Source: Bolinopsis microptera
Taxonomy: Eukaryota > Ctenophora > Tentaculata > Lobata > Bolinopsidae
Assembly: GCF_026151205.1 (NCBI RefSeq)
Contig: NC_087081.1
Coordinates: 4,237,746-4,301,745 of the forward strand
DNA: 64,000 nt
Direction of reading: 5' to 3'
The translations under genes were made by a program, and so were the position numbers. Within the stretch, counting starts at the first letter, position 1, and every line of letters starts with the position of its first letter. This document shows positions 11,263 to 21,650 of the stretch, piece after piece. The notes below the pieces were generated by a model. That model was given only the letters and a program-made list of their open reading frames with translations. It ran no database searches and had not been told where the DNA came from.

Positions 11263-12340
11263 ACTCACATGCAGCACTCACACGCGACCGCATCTCGAAG
11301 CATGTGGATCAGGTTCTGGACAGATCAGACGGCAGAGGCACGCACCTAACCCTAGCAGCCAAGAGGATGATTTCTAGCCAACTCGTGCTCGCCATAGAAC
11401 TGCTAGATGGCCGCCAAACTGGCAAGTGCAGGGGATACGGCCTTAGGAACTGGACCTGGCCACTGCGTCAGTGGTTGCGATCGGTCAACTCTTGCGACTG
11501 AGACAGTTTTTGTTATCGGGAAATGAAATGTTATGATCTGTAGATCAAGTGTTATGCTAGTCATATTTTGGCTGAGGATAGATCACACGCTGGAGAATTT
11601 TTAGTTTAGTTTTGGTAGGAGATTCTGTTGGTGATATATGTACGAGTCAACTCCTGGCCACGATACGGCACATGTAATCACGTGCTGTTTTAACTTAATT
11701 CAATTTAATTGTGTCACAAATAAGCTCTCACGACTAAACAATCAGAAACAATCAGATGCATAAATGGGCCCACTTCTCATCTGCCACCCCTAAAATAGCA
11801 ATACTACAGATAAGATTTTCATTTTACCACTATCTCCATTATTCAGCTACGAAATTTTAATCAAAGACAATTTTAGTACTTAGCAGTCATACACATATAT
11901 CGTCCAACTCTCATATTCATCACAAATCTTTGACATAATATTTTGATTACACATCAACACACCTAATGAAAGTTTTTTTGTTTTGTTTTTTGTTTGTTAA
12001 CGGACGGGTAATGCGGAGTGCAATTGTAGGCGAGGTCTTACAAGTTCCAAACTAAGCAAGTTTTCGTAGAGTTGAGGTTAAGCTACAATCAAGTTAAAGT
12101 TACACGTTTTAGTACAGTACAGTCAAAGTTAAGCTGCTCTACTAGCACACTCGCTAGATAGTTAGTTTTAGATAGTTAAGATTATTAATCAGTTAGTGTA
12201 AATTAGTATCAGTCAGGATCTGTTAGCTCACAAAACTGTTAGTTTTCGCGAAGCAGGTCTGACTTTCATATATATTCTTATATACCTTATCATAAACATT
12301 TATTTTGATTAATCAATTCACAACGAAATTTAAAAACATC
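10301..12340. other. Unassigned region with A-rich and T38 tracts
   Basis: An A-rich tract lies at about 10578-10660 and an uninterrupted run of 38 T at 11224-11261, which could be the poly(A) end of a minus-strand retroposon or simple expansion. The open frame after it (to 11501) has no recognised domain. From about 12000 the sequence may be the 5' leader of the LINE-A ORF2 copy that follows. Confidence 0.35.
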
Positions 12341-13141
12341 ATGAACACAAACGGTGAAGTTAGCAATAGTCAAAAAATTAAAATTAAATGCACGGCCTGT
12401 CCGGGCTGGTGTTACTCTAAGTCTAACTTGCGTACTTGTGCATGGTGCGAGGGCCATGTGCATAGGAAATGTTTCCAGGAAACGTTAGGTTGCATCAGAT
12501 GTTGCGAATCAATGATTCCAGGTTACAATGTAGAGACATTCGATCTCTATGATAAGTTCGACCACCTTCACGCATCACGTCTTAGTTTCAATCCATATGA
12601 TCGCTCGCACGTAATAAATTCCATCGGCAATAGTTTAGATCAGAATAGTGACATGAACAACGAATACTGGAATGAAATAAGCGAAATCTTAACCAAGTGC
12701 AAATATCAAGAACCTAAAAACGTCACAAACTCCGCCAAAGACGAGTTGAAAGTTTTTTCATTAAATATACGATCACTAGCAAAAAACATAACATATCTTA
12801 GAGAAGAAATCCACACCTTCTCAAAAGGTGATGTGTTATGCTTTAATGAAACTAACTGTAACATTGATAAGCTGCCTAATGGTATTGATGATAACACAAT
12901 CGAGGGTTTTCACGAACCTGTTATACAAGCACCTTGAGTGTGTGGTGTGACCGGGTCATGTCCAACGTCTATCTACCTCGAACCTACTGGGCCCACCGAG
13001 ATTCATAGAATTATTATTGGCCTAAAAAATAAGGCAACTCTCGATTCAAAGATTGAGCCCTTGAAAATAGCCAGCACATGCCAAAATTTTTTATGCGCCT
13101 TAGCAAAAGTAGTTAACACATCTTTTGTAGAGGGAGCTTTC
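12341..13141 (+). pseudogene. LINE-A ORF2, N-terminal part with zinc finger and truncated endonuclease
   Basis: ATG at 12341 gives MNTNGEVSNSQ. A cysteine-rich finger follows (C..CPGWC.........C..C...H..C and later C..CC), PHD-like, as placed at the N-terminus of CR1-type ORF2. LKVFSLNIRSLAKNITYLRE then starts an APE-type endonuclease (the SxNIRSL block) and VLCFNETNCN is the E-x-N region. A stop at 12935 and an internal deletion remove the rest of the nuclease. The linker that normally precedes the RT resumes at once (IYLEPTGPTEIHRIIIGLKN) and reads to FVEGAFPK, where X2 is inserted. The frame resumes beyond X2 as ALKTAKVTPIHK. Confidence 0.7.
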
Positions 13142-13148
13142 CCTAAAG

Positions 13149-13738
13149 TAGGAGGTGCACGATAAAAATAAACTTGCTCGGATTTTAAAAATTTTTGTAC
13201 CAGTGTTTTCTAGAGACTGTGAGAATTTTCACAATACCAAATTTGTCATACCTTCTTGGAAAGATCAGTGAATTTCGTGCCATATTTGATGGTGCGCGGC
13301 TTTTGGAGCCAAATTAGCTGTAAAAGTTGCGTAATTTGACCTAATTTGACCAAATTCGTTGATTTTTGTCGTATTATTTGGATATATCTTCAGTTCCTTG
13401 AATGATATCATTCTGAAAATTGGCGACGAACTTTCAATAGGGCTTTTACAACTGTCCGAAAAATTTGGTGGATATCGGAGTTGATATAGTAATAAAAATG
13501 GAGCAAAATACGCTGCTTTTAGCTGTAACATAATGTCTGATGGTTGGATATGCTTTAAACTTTTCGGACACTTTCCTTGTAAGTCTATGAGTAAGCTTAC
13601 CAATTTTTGTTGCAATTGGAGGTCGGGAAGGATACTCAATATTTATTTGTTTGAAGAAAATTGTGCTGGCCGAAATTAGCGCTAAAAAACCATCCTACAG
13701 TCGGCACGCGCGGCTCACTGTCGATGGCGCACTACCTA
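13149..13738 (+). mobile_element. X element, copy 2, inserted in LINE-A ORF2 (7-bp TSD)
   Basis: Flanked by CCTAAAG at 13142-13148 and 13739-13745. Ends TAGGAGGTGCACGAT and, inverted, TAGGTAGTGCGCCAT. Removing the element and one TSD joins GAFPK to ALKTAKVTPIHK, restoring the normal LINE pre-RT sequence, which fixes both boundaries. The antisense 124-codon frame inside it shows no domain. Confidence 0.8.
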
Positions 13739-13745
13739 CCTAAAG

Positions 13746-14374
13746 CTTTGAAAACGGCAAAAGTTACACCTATACACAAAGGAGGTTGTAAACTCGACGT
13801 AGCGAATTATAGACCTATTTCGCTTCTGGGCTCGTTCTCAAAAATTTATGAAAAACTAATGCACAGACGCGTTTTATAATTTCTCGCCAAGAATAACTCT
13901 CTATTCGAGAATCAGTACGGATTCCGACCAGGAAGATCATGTGAGCACGCACTTCTCAATGCTCAGAGCTCTATTCTGCATTCTCTAAATAAGAACCAAA
14001 TAGCACTTTTATTACTTTTAGACTATAGCAAGGCATTTGACGTCCTATAGATCACGCGACATTACTCAGGAAACTTGAGCATTACGGTATTCGTGGCATT
14101 GCGTTGAAATGGTTCGAGTCATACCTCAGTGGTCGCAGTCAATTTGTTTCCCTAAACGGCTCCAATTCATCATTAGAATCTATGATATACGGTGTTCCAC
14201 AAGGGAGCATATTAGGCCCCCTGCTCTTTGTCATATATATCAATGACTTACCAGGAATCAGTAACCTAGCTAAATTTATATTATACGCAGACGACGCAAA
14301 CATTATTATCACCGGATCAAATGTACAAGACATTATATCCAAAGTAAACCACCTCACTGACGTGTTGATAAAAT
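13746..14374 (+). pseudogene. LINE-A ORF2 reverse transcriptase domain
   Basis: RT blocks in order: ALKTAKVTPIHKGG, VANYRPISLLGSFSKIYEKL, ENQYGFRPGRSCEHALLNA, LDYSKAFDV (motif A), KLEHYGI, WFESYLSGRSQFVSLNG, GVPQGSILGPLLFVIYINDL (motif B) and LYADDANIII (motif C, catalytic YADD intact). TAA at about 13877 and a 1-nt loss near 14045 (DVL-stop where DVVDHATLLRK is expected) break the frame. The domain ends at DVLIKL, where X3 begins. CR1/Jockey-group organisation. Confidence 0.8.
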
Positions 14375-14940
14375 TAGGGGGTGCACCATAAAAATAAACT
14401 TGCTCGGATTTTAAAAATTTTTGTACCATTGTTTTCTAGAGACTGTGAGAATTTTCACAATACCAAATTTGTTATACCTTTTTGGAACGATCAGTGAGTT
14501 TCGCTTAGGTGCCATATTTGATGGTGCGCGGCTTTTGGAGCCAAATTAGCTGTAAAAGTCGCGTAATTTGACCTAATTTGACCAAATTCGTTGATTTTTG
14601 TCGTATTATTTGGATATATCTTCAGTTCCTTGAATGATATCATTCTGAAAATTGGCGACGAACTTTCAATAGGGCTTTTACAACTGTCCGAAAAATTTGG
14701 TGGATATCGGAGTTGATATAGTAATAAAAATGGAGCAAAATACGCTGCTTTTAGCTGTAACATAATGTCTGATGGTTGGATATGCTTTAAACTTTTCGGA
14801 CACCTTCCTTGTAAGTCTATGAGTAAGCTTACCAATTTTTATTGCAATCGGAGGTCGGGAAGGATACTTAATATTTATTTGTTTGAAGAAAATTGTGCTG
14901 GCCGAAATTAGCGCTAAAAAACCATCCTACAGTCGGCACG
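14375..14940 (+). mobile_element. X element, copy 3, 3' truncated
   Basis: Starts TAGGGGGTGCACCAT at the end of the LINE-A RT fragment and follows X1/X2 to CTACAGTCGGCACG. The last ~35 bp and the right TSD are missing. The junction with the MULE fragment is the perfect inverted repeat CTACAGTCG-GCA-CGACTGTAG (14927-14947). Confidence 0.75.
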
Positions 14941-14947
14941 ACTGTAG

Positions 14948-15188
14948 TTTCAAAACCCGAGTGAATCGCCCAAAGCCCTCTGTTCAAGAATATTTTCGTG
15001 CTATCAAGGAGCAACAGGTTGTTACAGATTACCATCTGGATCGGCTTGCTGTTGGAAAGACTCCTTCCAAAAAGAAGAGGATTTCCAGCAGTATTCTGTA
15101 CGACCTTTGTTCCTTCTACACGACATACCCAACAGAGATTGAGTACTTGTTCGCTGTTGCGAAATACTTTGGTAATAATATTGAGTAA
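14948..15188 (+). pseudogene. MULE transposase C-terminal remnant
   Basis: The frame FKTRVNRPKPSVQEYFRAIK to the TAA after FGNNIE is identical in protein to the last ~80 residues of the longer transposase at 46045-47122. Everything upstream, including the catalytic residues, is replaced by X3. About 250 bp of shared non-coding sequence follow, up to the LINE-A C-terminus. Confidence 0.7.
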
Positions 15189-15440
15189 TTTGTTGTATTC
15201 TGAAGTATTATATTATTAATCGATTTAACATTTTATAACCAGCCAATACATTGTCTCAATTTAAAACATGTTCACTTTTTAATTTGTAGCTTCTATGTGC
15301 AGAGTTGTCATATGAACTCTACCCCAGATCTAGCCCATTTCTAGGTCAATTATATTCAATCCATGGATCACATCACTAATTATACGCCACAAGCTTCAAG
15401 CTTGCATGTTAATAACTTGATGACGTTTATGGTGGATCAT

Positions 15441-15981
15441 ATCACTCCGGCCCCAAAGTCTGGCAGCCGGAATACGAGCAGTTATGCCGGGCTACGTGAA
15501 TTACTATTACAAGGACGGTAAGCTTCCGGATCATACTAAAACTACGTTTAAAGAGTACGAAATATTATCTGTACACGGGGTCATCATAAAAAATGCTCTG
15601 ACTCTGATGCACAAGATAACTTACATGCCTGGCCTTCTGCCGTCGTCGATAAAAGACTTATTTCCTCCCGATATACCAAAGTATGGCACGTCTTATGACG
15701 ACAATATCGACTGGCTAACAACGTACTCTCAACCAGATCTACGCGCTAGTGTTCTGTATAAAGGTCCTATATTAGCTATTACCGAGCACAACATTAGTCG
15801 CATAACTTGCCCATCTAGCATTTTCTCAATAAGCATATATAAGAAATCAGCGAAGCGTGTAATGATAGAACTACAAAGCTCAGGAAACGATGAAGAATGG
15901 CCACCTTTTCTATTACATAATTTACCCGGGCTACGTAAATCGACAAGATCAGGCACACAACAAATCAACTACCGAGAATAA
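15441..15981 (+). pseudogene. LINE-A ORF2 C-terminal tail, first copy
   Basis: From ATG 15484 a 165-codon frame contains VIIKNALTLMHKITYMPGLL, then SSIKDLFPP, LYKGPILAI, IYKKSAKRVMIELQSSG and LHNLPGLRKSTR. This is the order of the post-RT tail of CR1/L2-like ORF2 proteins (H/I-x-M-K....LP..+.DLF, then GP.LW, then FKK.aK..ll.lQ, then LR.s.R). A decayed minus-strand copy at 33755-35160 carries the same tail joined to the end of the RT, linking it to the family. The upstream frame (SYAGLRELLLQG) is shifted, so this copy is frameshifted as well as truncated. Translated product identical to 47418-47915. Confidence 0.6.
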
Positions 15982-17463
15982 ACTAAGGAATAAATAAAAC
16001 CAGACGGTTAGCACACTAGTCACTATCAACCATATGCCACATTTTTCACTGCCCATTCACTGTCATATTAATAGCATCATATAGATAGCGCTAGCAGGTG
16101 CTGATAAGACATGGGCTCAGTTATTCTTTTTTGTTTTATAGTACAGACAGATCCGTCTGAAAAAATCGATCTGCTGACACTCAAAGCTTTCAGAGGATTT
16201 TTGACGTTTTTGAGTCCCATTAGGTGCCCTTCATAGCTGACCAACTTTTCCAAACTTTTCCACTTGTCTTAAGGCCACTTTTTGCCACTTTACCACTTTT
16301 TACCACCTTTCTTGTTTGTTGAATATCTTTAGTTGTGAACATCGTAAAAGGTTGCGGATCAATCGAGTGTGTTTATATTACCATGAAGAAAAACTTTTAT
16401 TCTAACAATTTTTACGTCAGATAATCAGTTAATTGGATAATTATCAATTAGCTAATTAGCAAAATTCTAAAAAAATTTTATTGGCTCAAAATGATCGGAA
16501 TAGTCTAAAACACGGAGAAAAGTAGTTTTTAGAAAAACTTTGAAAATTTTTCACTCACATTTTTTTTCGAGACTTAGAAAAATTTCGAAAATTCAAAATA
16601 TTTTTTTCCGCCAAAAGTGATCAAATTGCATGAAACGCGGAGAAAAATGCTTTTCAAAAAAACTTAGTGAATTTTTCGTTTCAAGAAAACTTAAATCACC
16701 AATATTTGTAGTTGGAGTTCAGTAAATCGCGGCAGATTTTAGTAATCAGGAATTACTAAGTGGAAAGGTCTGAAACTGAAAAACGTTAACCATACGGGAT
16801 AAGAGTTTCATAACTAATTACAATACAGCCTTGGCACAGTCAAGATCGAAAGACGAAACGATAGCCTGCTGTACTATCATTTTATTGATTTCAATGATGA
16901 ATCAGTGGGGTTAAGATAATCACATTTGTAATAAATAAAACCTCTCTGTACCGTCAATTGTGCTAATCTAAACCGGCCTACCTGGATTACCAGACCTCTT
17001 CTTTTCCACAACAATCAAACCAAGTAGTTCATATCGCATTTGGTGGGCGATGTAAGTACATATCGAGCTGTATTCAATCACAATTATACGACACAATGCA
17101 ATACGTGTATATTATATTATGGCACTTAATGAGGTATATGAAACGTTCTATACCGTACACTTCTCGTTTCTCCTGTGAGAGGCCCGGTATGGAGAGGTTT
17201 TACAGTTTATCACGAAAAAGTCTACTTGGCCTCATGACTCTTTGACAGCTCAAAGAAGGCAAAAAAATACCAGAAAGCTTAAAATGTCAGCTCGCTCTTT
17301 TCAATGCTCTTCGATCTGTCCCACATTAATCCCGAGCTGATCATAATGGGCCCCGAATATCCTGCGGGAAGAACCTGTATTTTTACTTCACAACGTCCGG
17401 ATTTCAAATCAACATCCTCAATAAAATACACATAACCCCGGCATGCGCAGGGATTATATTTCA

Positions 17464-17569
17464 ATTTTTCCCGCGACGCGCGGGAAAAATTTATAATAAT
17501 TTCGAGTGCGAAGCACGAGGGATTATTATGAAAATAACCCCGACGTGCTTTAGCACGAGGGGTTATTTT
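17464..17569. other. Three consecutive hairpins inside the long-TIR element
   Basis: Hairpin 1 is ATTTTTCCCGCG-ACG-CGCGGGAAAAAT (17464-17490, perfect 12-bp arms). Hairpin 2 has arms ATAATAAT/ATTATTAT (17493-17529). Hairpin 3 has arms AAAATAACCCC/GGGGTTATTTT with an inner CGTGC-TTTA-GCACG stem (17531-17569). The set is unchanged in the second copy. Confidence 0.75.
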
Positions 17570-17706
17570 AATATAACTTAAGCGTGCCGGTGTTATGTGT
17601 TATAAACCCCTCCGGGTTAGTGCTAGGACCAACAAATTTGACATTTTACTCTTAATTCTAGCTATATGAGATCATCTTAAATTTGATCCTTCGAACAGCT
17701 GTTGAG

Positions 17707-17830
17707 TTGACCATTGTTAATGGTCTGGCCCGGCGCGCGCTACTTCGTAGCACTTGCCATCGGGCCAACATTTCGAGAAGAAAGCGGCGCGCGCTACTTC
17801 GAAGAAATTTAGACGAGTAACATCCGTCAA
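17707..17830. mobile_element. 124-bp MITE with 8-bp TSD, only in the first block copy
   Basis: Flanked by CTGTTGAG at 17699-17706 and 17831-17838. The other block copy has a single CTGTTGAG (about 49656-49663), so it is an empty site. Ends TTGACCATTGTTAATGGTCT and, inverted, TTGACGGATGTTACTCGTCT. Inside is a direct repeat of GGCGCGCGCTACTTCG. An 8-bp TSD would fit hAT- or P-like mobilisers, not decided. Confidence 0.75.
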
Positions 17831-19935
17831 CTGTTGAGCAATGAAACGCAAACATAATCTTAGCAAAATGAATATATTTCTTTTAGCTTCAGCATTTAAT
17901 CAGTCGCATAATCTGAGAATATCAATGGATAGTATGAAAATGTCAAAAATTCTCATCAAAAATTGTAGTAAAGTCTCAAAAAATAAATTAATATTAGATC
18001 ATTATGAAAATATGAAATGGAATTGTGGACTACCAAATAAATACAACTAAGGTACTTATGACATTTGAAATTGGCGTTATATCTAACATTATTCTTTCCT
18101 CATTCAGACGTTAATGAATAGATATCGATAAGGGGGAGTCCGAGTTAAGCCTGGCAAGCGTTAAAAGCTAATAATATATCCGGTCATGAAGTTCACAAAG
18201 TAGACGACAAATAATACATGGCTTATATCAAACACGACAAAATTAACCGAACCCCGGACAAAATCACATGTTATTACCGTCGAGACAATTTTGGAAACTG
18301 GTCACAATTAATGTAAGAGTTTAAGTAATGTAAGCAGTGTGGCTGGAGTTTTTGCCAAGCGCCTGCAATTAGAACCGTACGTAGATCGAGTTATTTATAG
18401 TTCTTACGTTAAGCCATAATGATAACGGTGACATTTTTGACCAATGCGCGTCGTAGTAGTTAGTCACGTGATACACGTCATCAAACACGTGACAGTACGC
18501 TGTTTGAAATTCTCATGGAATGTCAAAACAAAACATATCTTGTTGAGCCAAATTAGCGGGGCGGATTCTAAAACTGTGCCGGGTTAATTTATGCAGCGGG
18601 AAAAAACTAACAGCGGAGCCGGGATTAATCAAAATCATTTAGCGGTAGCCGGGATTATCGAATCTTATTCTATCCCGGAGGGGTTTTATATTAACAATCC
18701 CTTCCTGATCAGGATCTGTCTGCTATTAGCAATTCCCAAAAATTACCTGACTCCTCGAGAACATTTCACTGTATGAATTATTACCGTTCTTTACCAGTAC
18801 CACCCCTTGCCCCGACGCTCGTATCTACATCTTTATCCTTGCCCATAATTTGATCCATGTTGAATTACTTTTAGCCAACCTGACATATGGTGGGTGATTT
18901 TATCCCGCATAGCAAATGAAGCGACCGCGGGATGCAGTACAATACAAAACAAGTCACAGTAGATGGTTGAAGGTGTATTTACACTTGCTTTCTGACGCTG
19001 GCTGTTCCTTATTTCCTGTCTGTTCTGCTTCTTCGAACTGTAATGACATGAGGCCAAGTATACGTTTTTCGTGATAAACTGTAAAACGTCTCTATACCGG
19101 GTTTCTCACGGTATTAAGCGTTTCATAAACCTCATTAAAGCCATATAATATACACGTATTTGTGTTTGTGTCGTATTGTGATTTAATACAGCTCGATATG
19201 TACTTACATCGCCCACCAAAATGCGATATGAACTACTGGTTTGATTGGTTGAAGGAAAGCAGAGGTCCGGTAATCTAGGGTAGGCACGGTTAGATAGCAC
19301 AATTGACGGTACAGAAGGTTATAATTCAGATCACTAAAATCTGCCGCGATTTTACCTGATCTCCAACAACAAATATGTGATTAATTTCTTGAAACGAAAA
19401 ATTCACTAAGTTTTTTTGAAAAGCATTTTTCCCGCGTGTTCAATGCAATTTGATCAAGTTTTTGGCGGAAAAAATATTTTGAATTTTTCGAAATTTTTTT
19501 TCTAAGTCTCGAAAAAAAATGTAAGTGAAAAATTTTCAAAGTTTTTCTAAAAACTACTTTTCTTCTCCGTGTTTAGGCTATTCCGCTCATTTTGAGCCAA
19601 TACAATTTTTTAGAATTTTGCTAAGTAGTAATTGATAATTATCCAATTAACTGATTATCTGTCGTAAAAAAAATTGTTAGAATAAAAGTTTTTTTTCATG
19701 TGAATAAAACCCCCCCACTCGATTGATCCGCAACCTTTTACGATGTTCACAACTAATAGGATCGACAAACTAGAAAGGTGGTAAAAAGTGGTAAGTGGCT
19801 AAAAAGTGGCCTTAAAGACAAGTGAAAAGTTTGGAAAAGTGTCAGCTAAGAAAGGCACCTAATGGGACTCAAAAACGTCAAAAATCCTCTAAAGCTTTGG
19901 AGTGTCAGCAATCGATTTTTCAGGACGTCTGTCTG

Positions 19936-21650
19936 TACTATTAACCTCAAGTAACTTATAGAAACAGTGCGTAGTGATCATCTTTCGTATCAAATCAAAT
20001 TATTTGTCACTATATGTTAACAAATCATGATATAGTAGTAGTAAGTAGTATAAAGCTTTTTCAAAGTAAAGAAATATCTCTTTAAAAGAGCAATCCGAGG
20101 CACCTTATAGATTTAAAACGCATAAAAGGACACAAAAAACATCAACCATCTTCTAACCGTTCTTCCACTCCTCCCTATCTAAAGCTAAAAATCTAAGGGG
20201 TCTTCGAAATCAATCAAATCTTAAGACTAATATCAAGATTCTACTAGTCAAGTCTTTTCTAAAAACATCTAATAAGTTTAAACATGGTCTACCCTCTCCC
20301 TTCCATAAAAATATCAAATTTTATAGCAAATAACATAGAGGTGTATGCTGGTGAGTCTTCTGTCCGTCTTAAAGATATGTCTAACATTCTCCATCGAAAC
20401 TTAGAGACTCTCACAGACAAGGGAGTGACATATCAAACGAGCATAGAGTGCCTCATTTAGAAATATACCCCAGTATGCCTCTTAAGTTGGGATTCTTCTG
20501 AGTGTTTGCGATGAGCAATATCAAGTTCACATTCAACAAGCTAGTGGGTGCAGCGCCCAGGAGTTGCAGTTGTAGGTAGAATAGAGACTAACTGTGGCCC
20601 TCGAGATTGTTGATCTTCTTCCTTTGGACTGAAATCTGCTCTCATCCAAACCTTTCTGAAATTTACTAAAGGCAACATTAACAAGTATTATCGATTCTTG
20701 ATAACCTTAACAGTGCACATCAACGATCCTAAAGTTTTGTAACGCCACTCTTCTCACCTCTATAACACTTTTCCAACAATCACCTTGCGTTTACCATGGT
20801 TTAGGATCTGCTAAATATAAATGGACAAAGTCAGTCTTGGAAGAATTGATATGAAGGTCCACTGCTGGAAATAACTTTAGCGATAGGATGCATTTCTTTG
20901 AGTGGACAAGTTCAGTGTTATTAAAGGCAATATCATCAAATAACCTGTTTCGAGTGCATGAATTCTTTTGAGATAGGAGATAGGGATTGGATATTCACTG
21001 GTAAAGGTGTTATGATACTGGAGATACAGATCAGAGGTGAATCAAGTGCAGCGCTTCAACAACAGTAAATAGATTACCTGATAGTGAAATCCCTTGAAAT
21101 TGGCTCCAGTTGTGCTTTGAACATCAATTGAATACAGTATTAATTGACTTTTACTTCAACACTGTGTTTTGATAGTAGGAGCCGTACCACCTAATTTCAT
21201 CACAGTACAGCCCACATCTTCAGAACATTGAGTACTGTATCTCTGCTGATGGTGTCAAAGGCACTTTACCATGTCTATATTCTTTCTGTGGTAGCTTCCA
21301 AGGCTTTTCTAAGTACCACTGAGGTTAGCATACGTTGAGACCAAATGATATCGCCACAACTTCTACCTCGTCTGTAACACTTTGTGTAGGACCGTTACTG
21401 ATCTAGCTTGCCTTGGATACGTTTTAGGGAATCATTGACAGTAATTTTCTGGAGCTGTTTGAGAAGGGTGAGAGGTCTGATCATGATATACAAGTTTTAA
21501 TTTTTATAGTTTCTGTTTTTGTGTTTTTAATGAATAACGTAATCAACATTTTCAATTTTCATTATTCTCGCATATTAAATAAAATTATATGTTATGTATT
21601 AATATTATTTTGTAAACATTGGCCGGTACCAAAAACCATCCCCAAACCCT
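19936..21650 (+). repeat. LINE-A 3' UTR, interrupted by LINE-B (first copy)
   Basis: 19936-20034 continues the LINE-A 3' UTR after the long-TIR element. The UTR resumes at 21491 with CAAGTTTTAATTTTTA and runs to GGCCGGTACCAAAAACCATC at about 21650, the terminal stem-loop region that also ends the minus-strand LINE-A at 33755. Confidence 0.6.
20035..21479 (-). pseudogene. LINE-B RT fragment, first copy, indel-ridden
   Basis: Colinear with the cleaner copy at 53764-55216 but broken by many 1-2 nt indels, so no long frame survives. Flanked by ATCATGATATA at about 20024-20034 and 21480-21490, the same target duplication as the other copy, so the insertion predates the block duplication. Confidence 0.7.

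Larger units (their letters stand above)
16144..19935. mobile_element. ~3.8-kb DNA element with ~1.1-kb TIRs, first copy
   Basis: Starts CAGACAGATCCGTCTGAAAA and ends with its inverted, indel-marked copy, flanked by TA (16142-16143 and 19936-19937). The flanks are LINE-A 3' UTR, which reads through as ATAGTACTATTAACC when the element is removed. The left arm runs to about 17245 and the right arm from about 19040. The interior has a 61-codon minus-strand frame (17279-17464) that is identical in the second copy, three tandem hairpins, and a repeated AGC-GGGATTAT motif near 18555-18665. No recognised transposase. The first 16 bp are nearly self-complementary. TA duplication is compatible with several superfamilies, so none is assigned. 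Confidence 0.7.

Noticed and set aside
13265-13639. 124-codon antisense ORF inside X2 (shared with X3)
   Set aside because: It lacks any recognised motif and lies in an element whose size and ends fit a non-autonomous MITE; sharing reflects shared element sequence.
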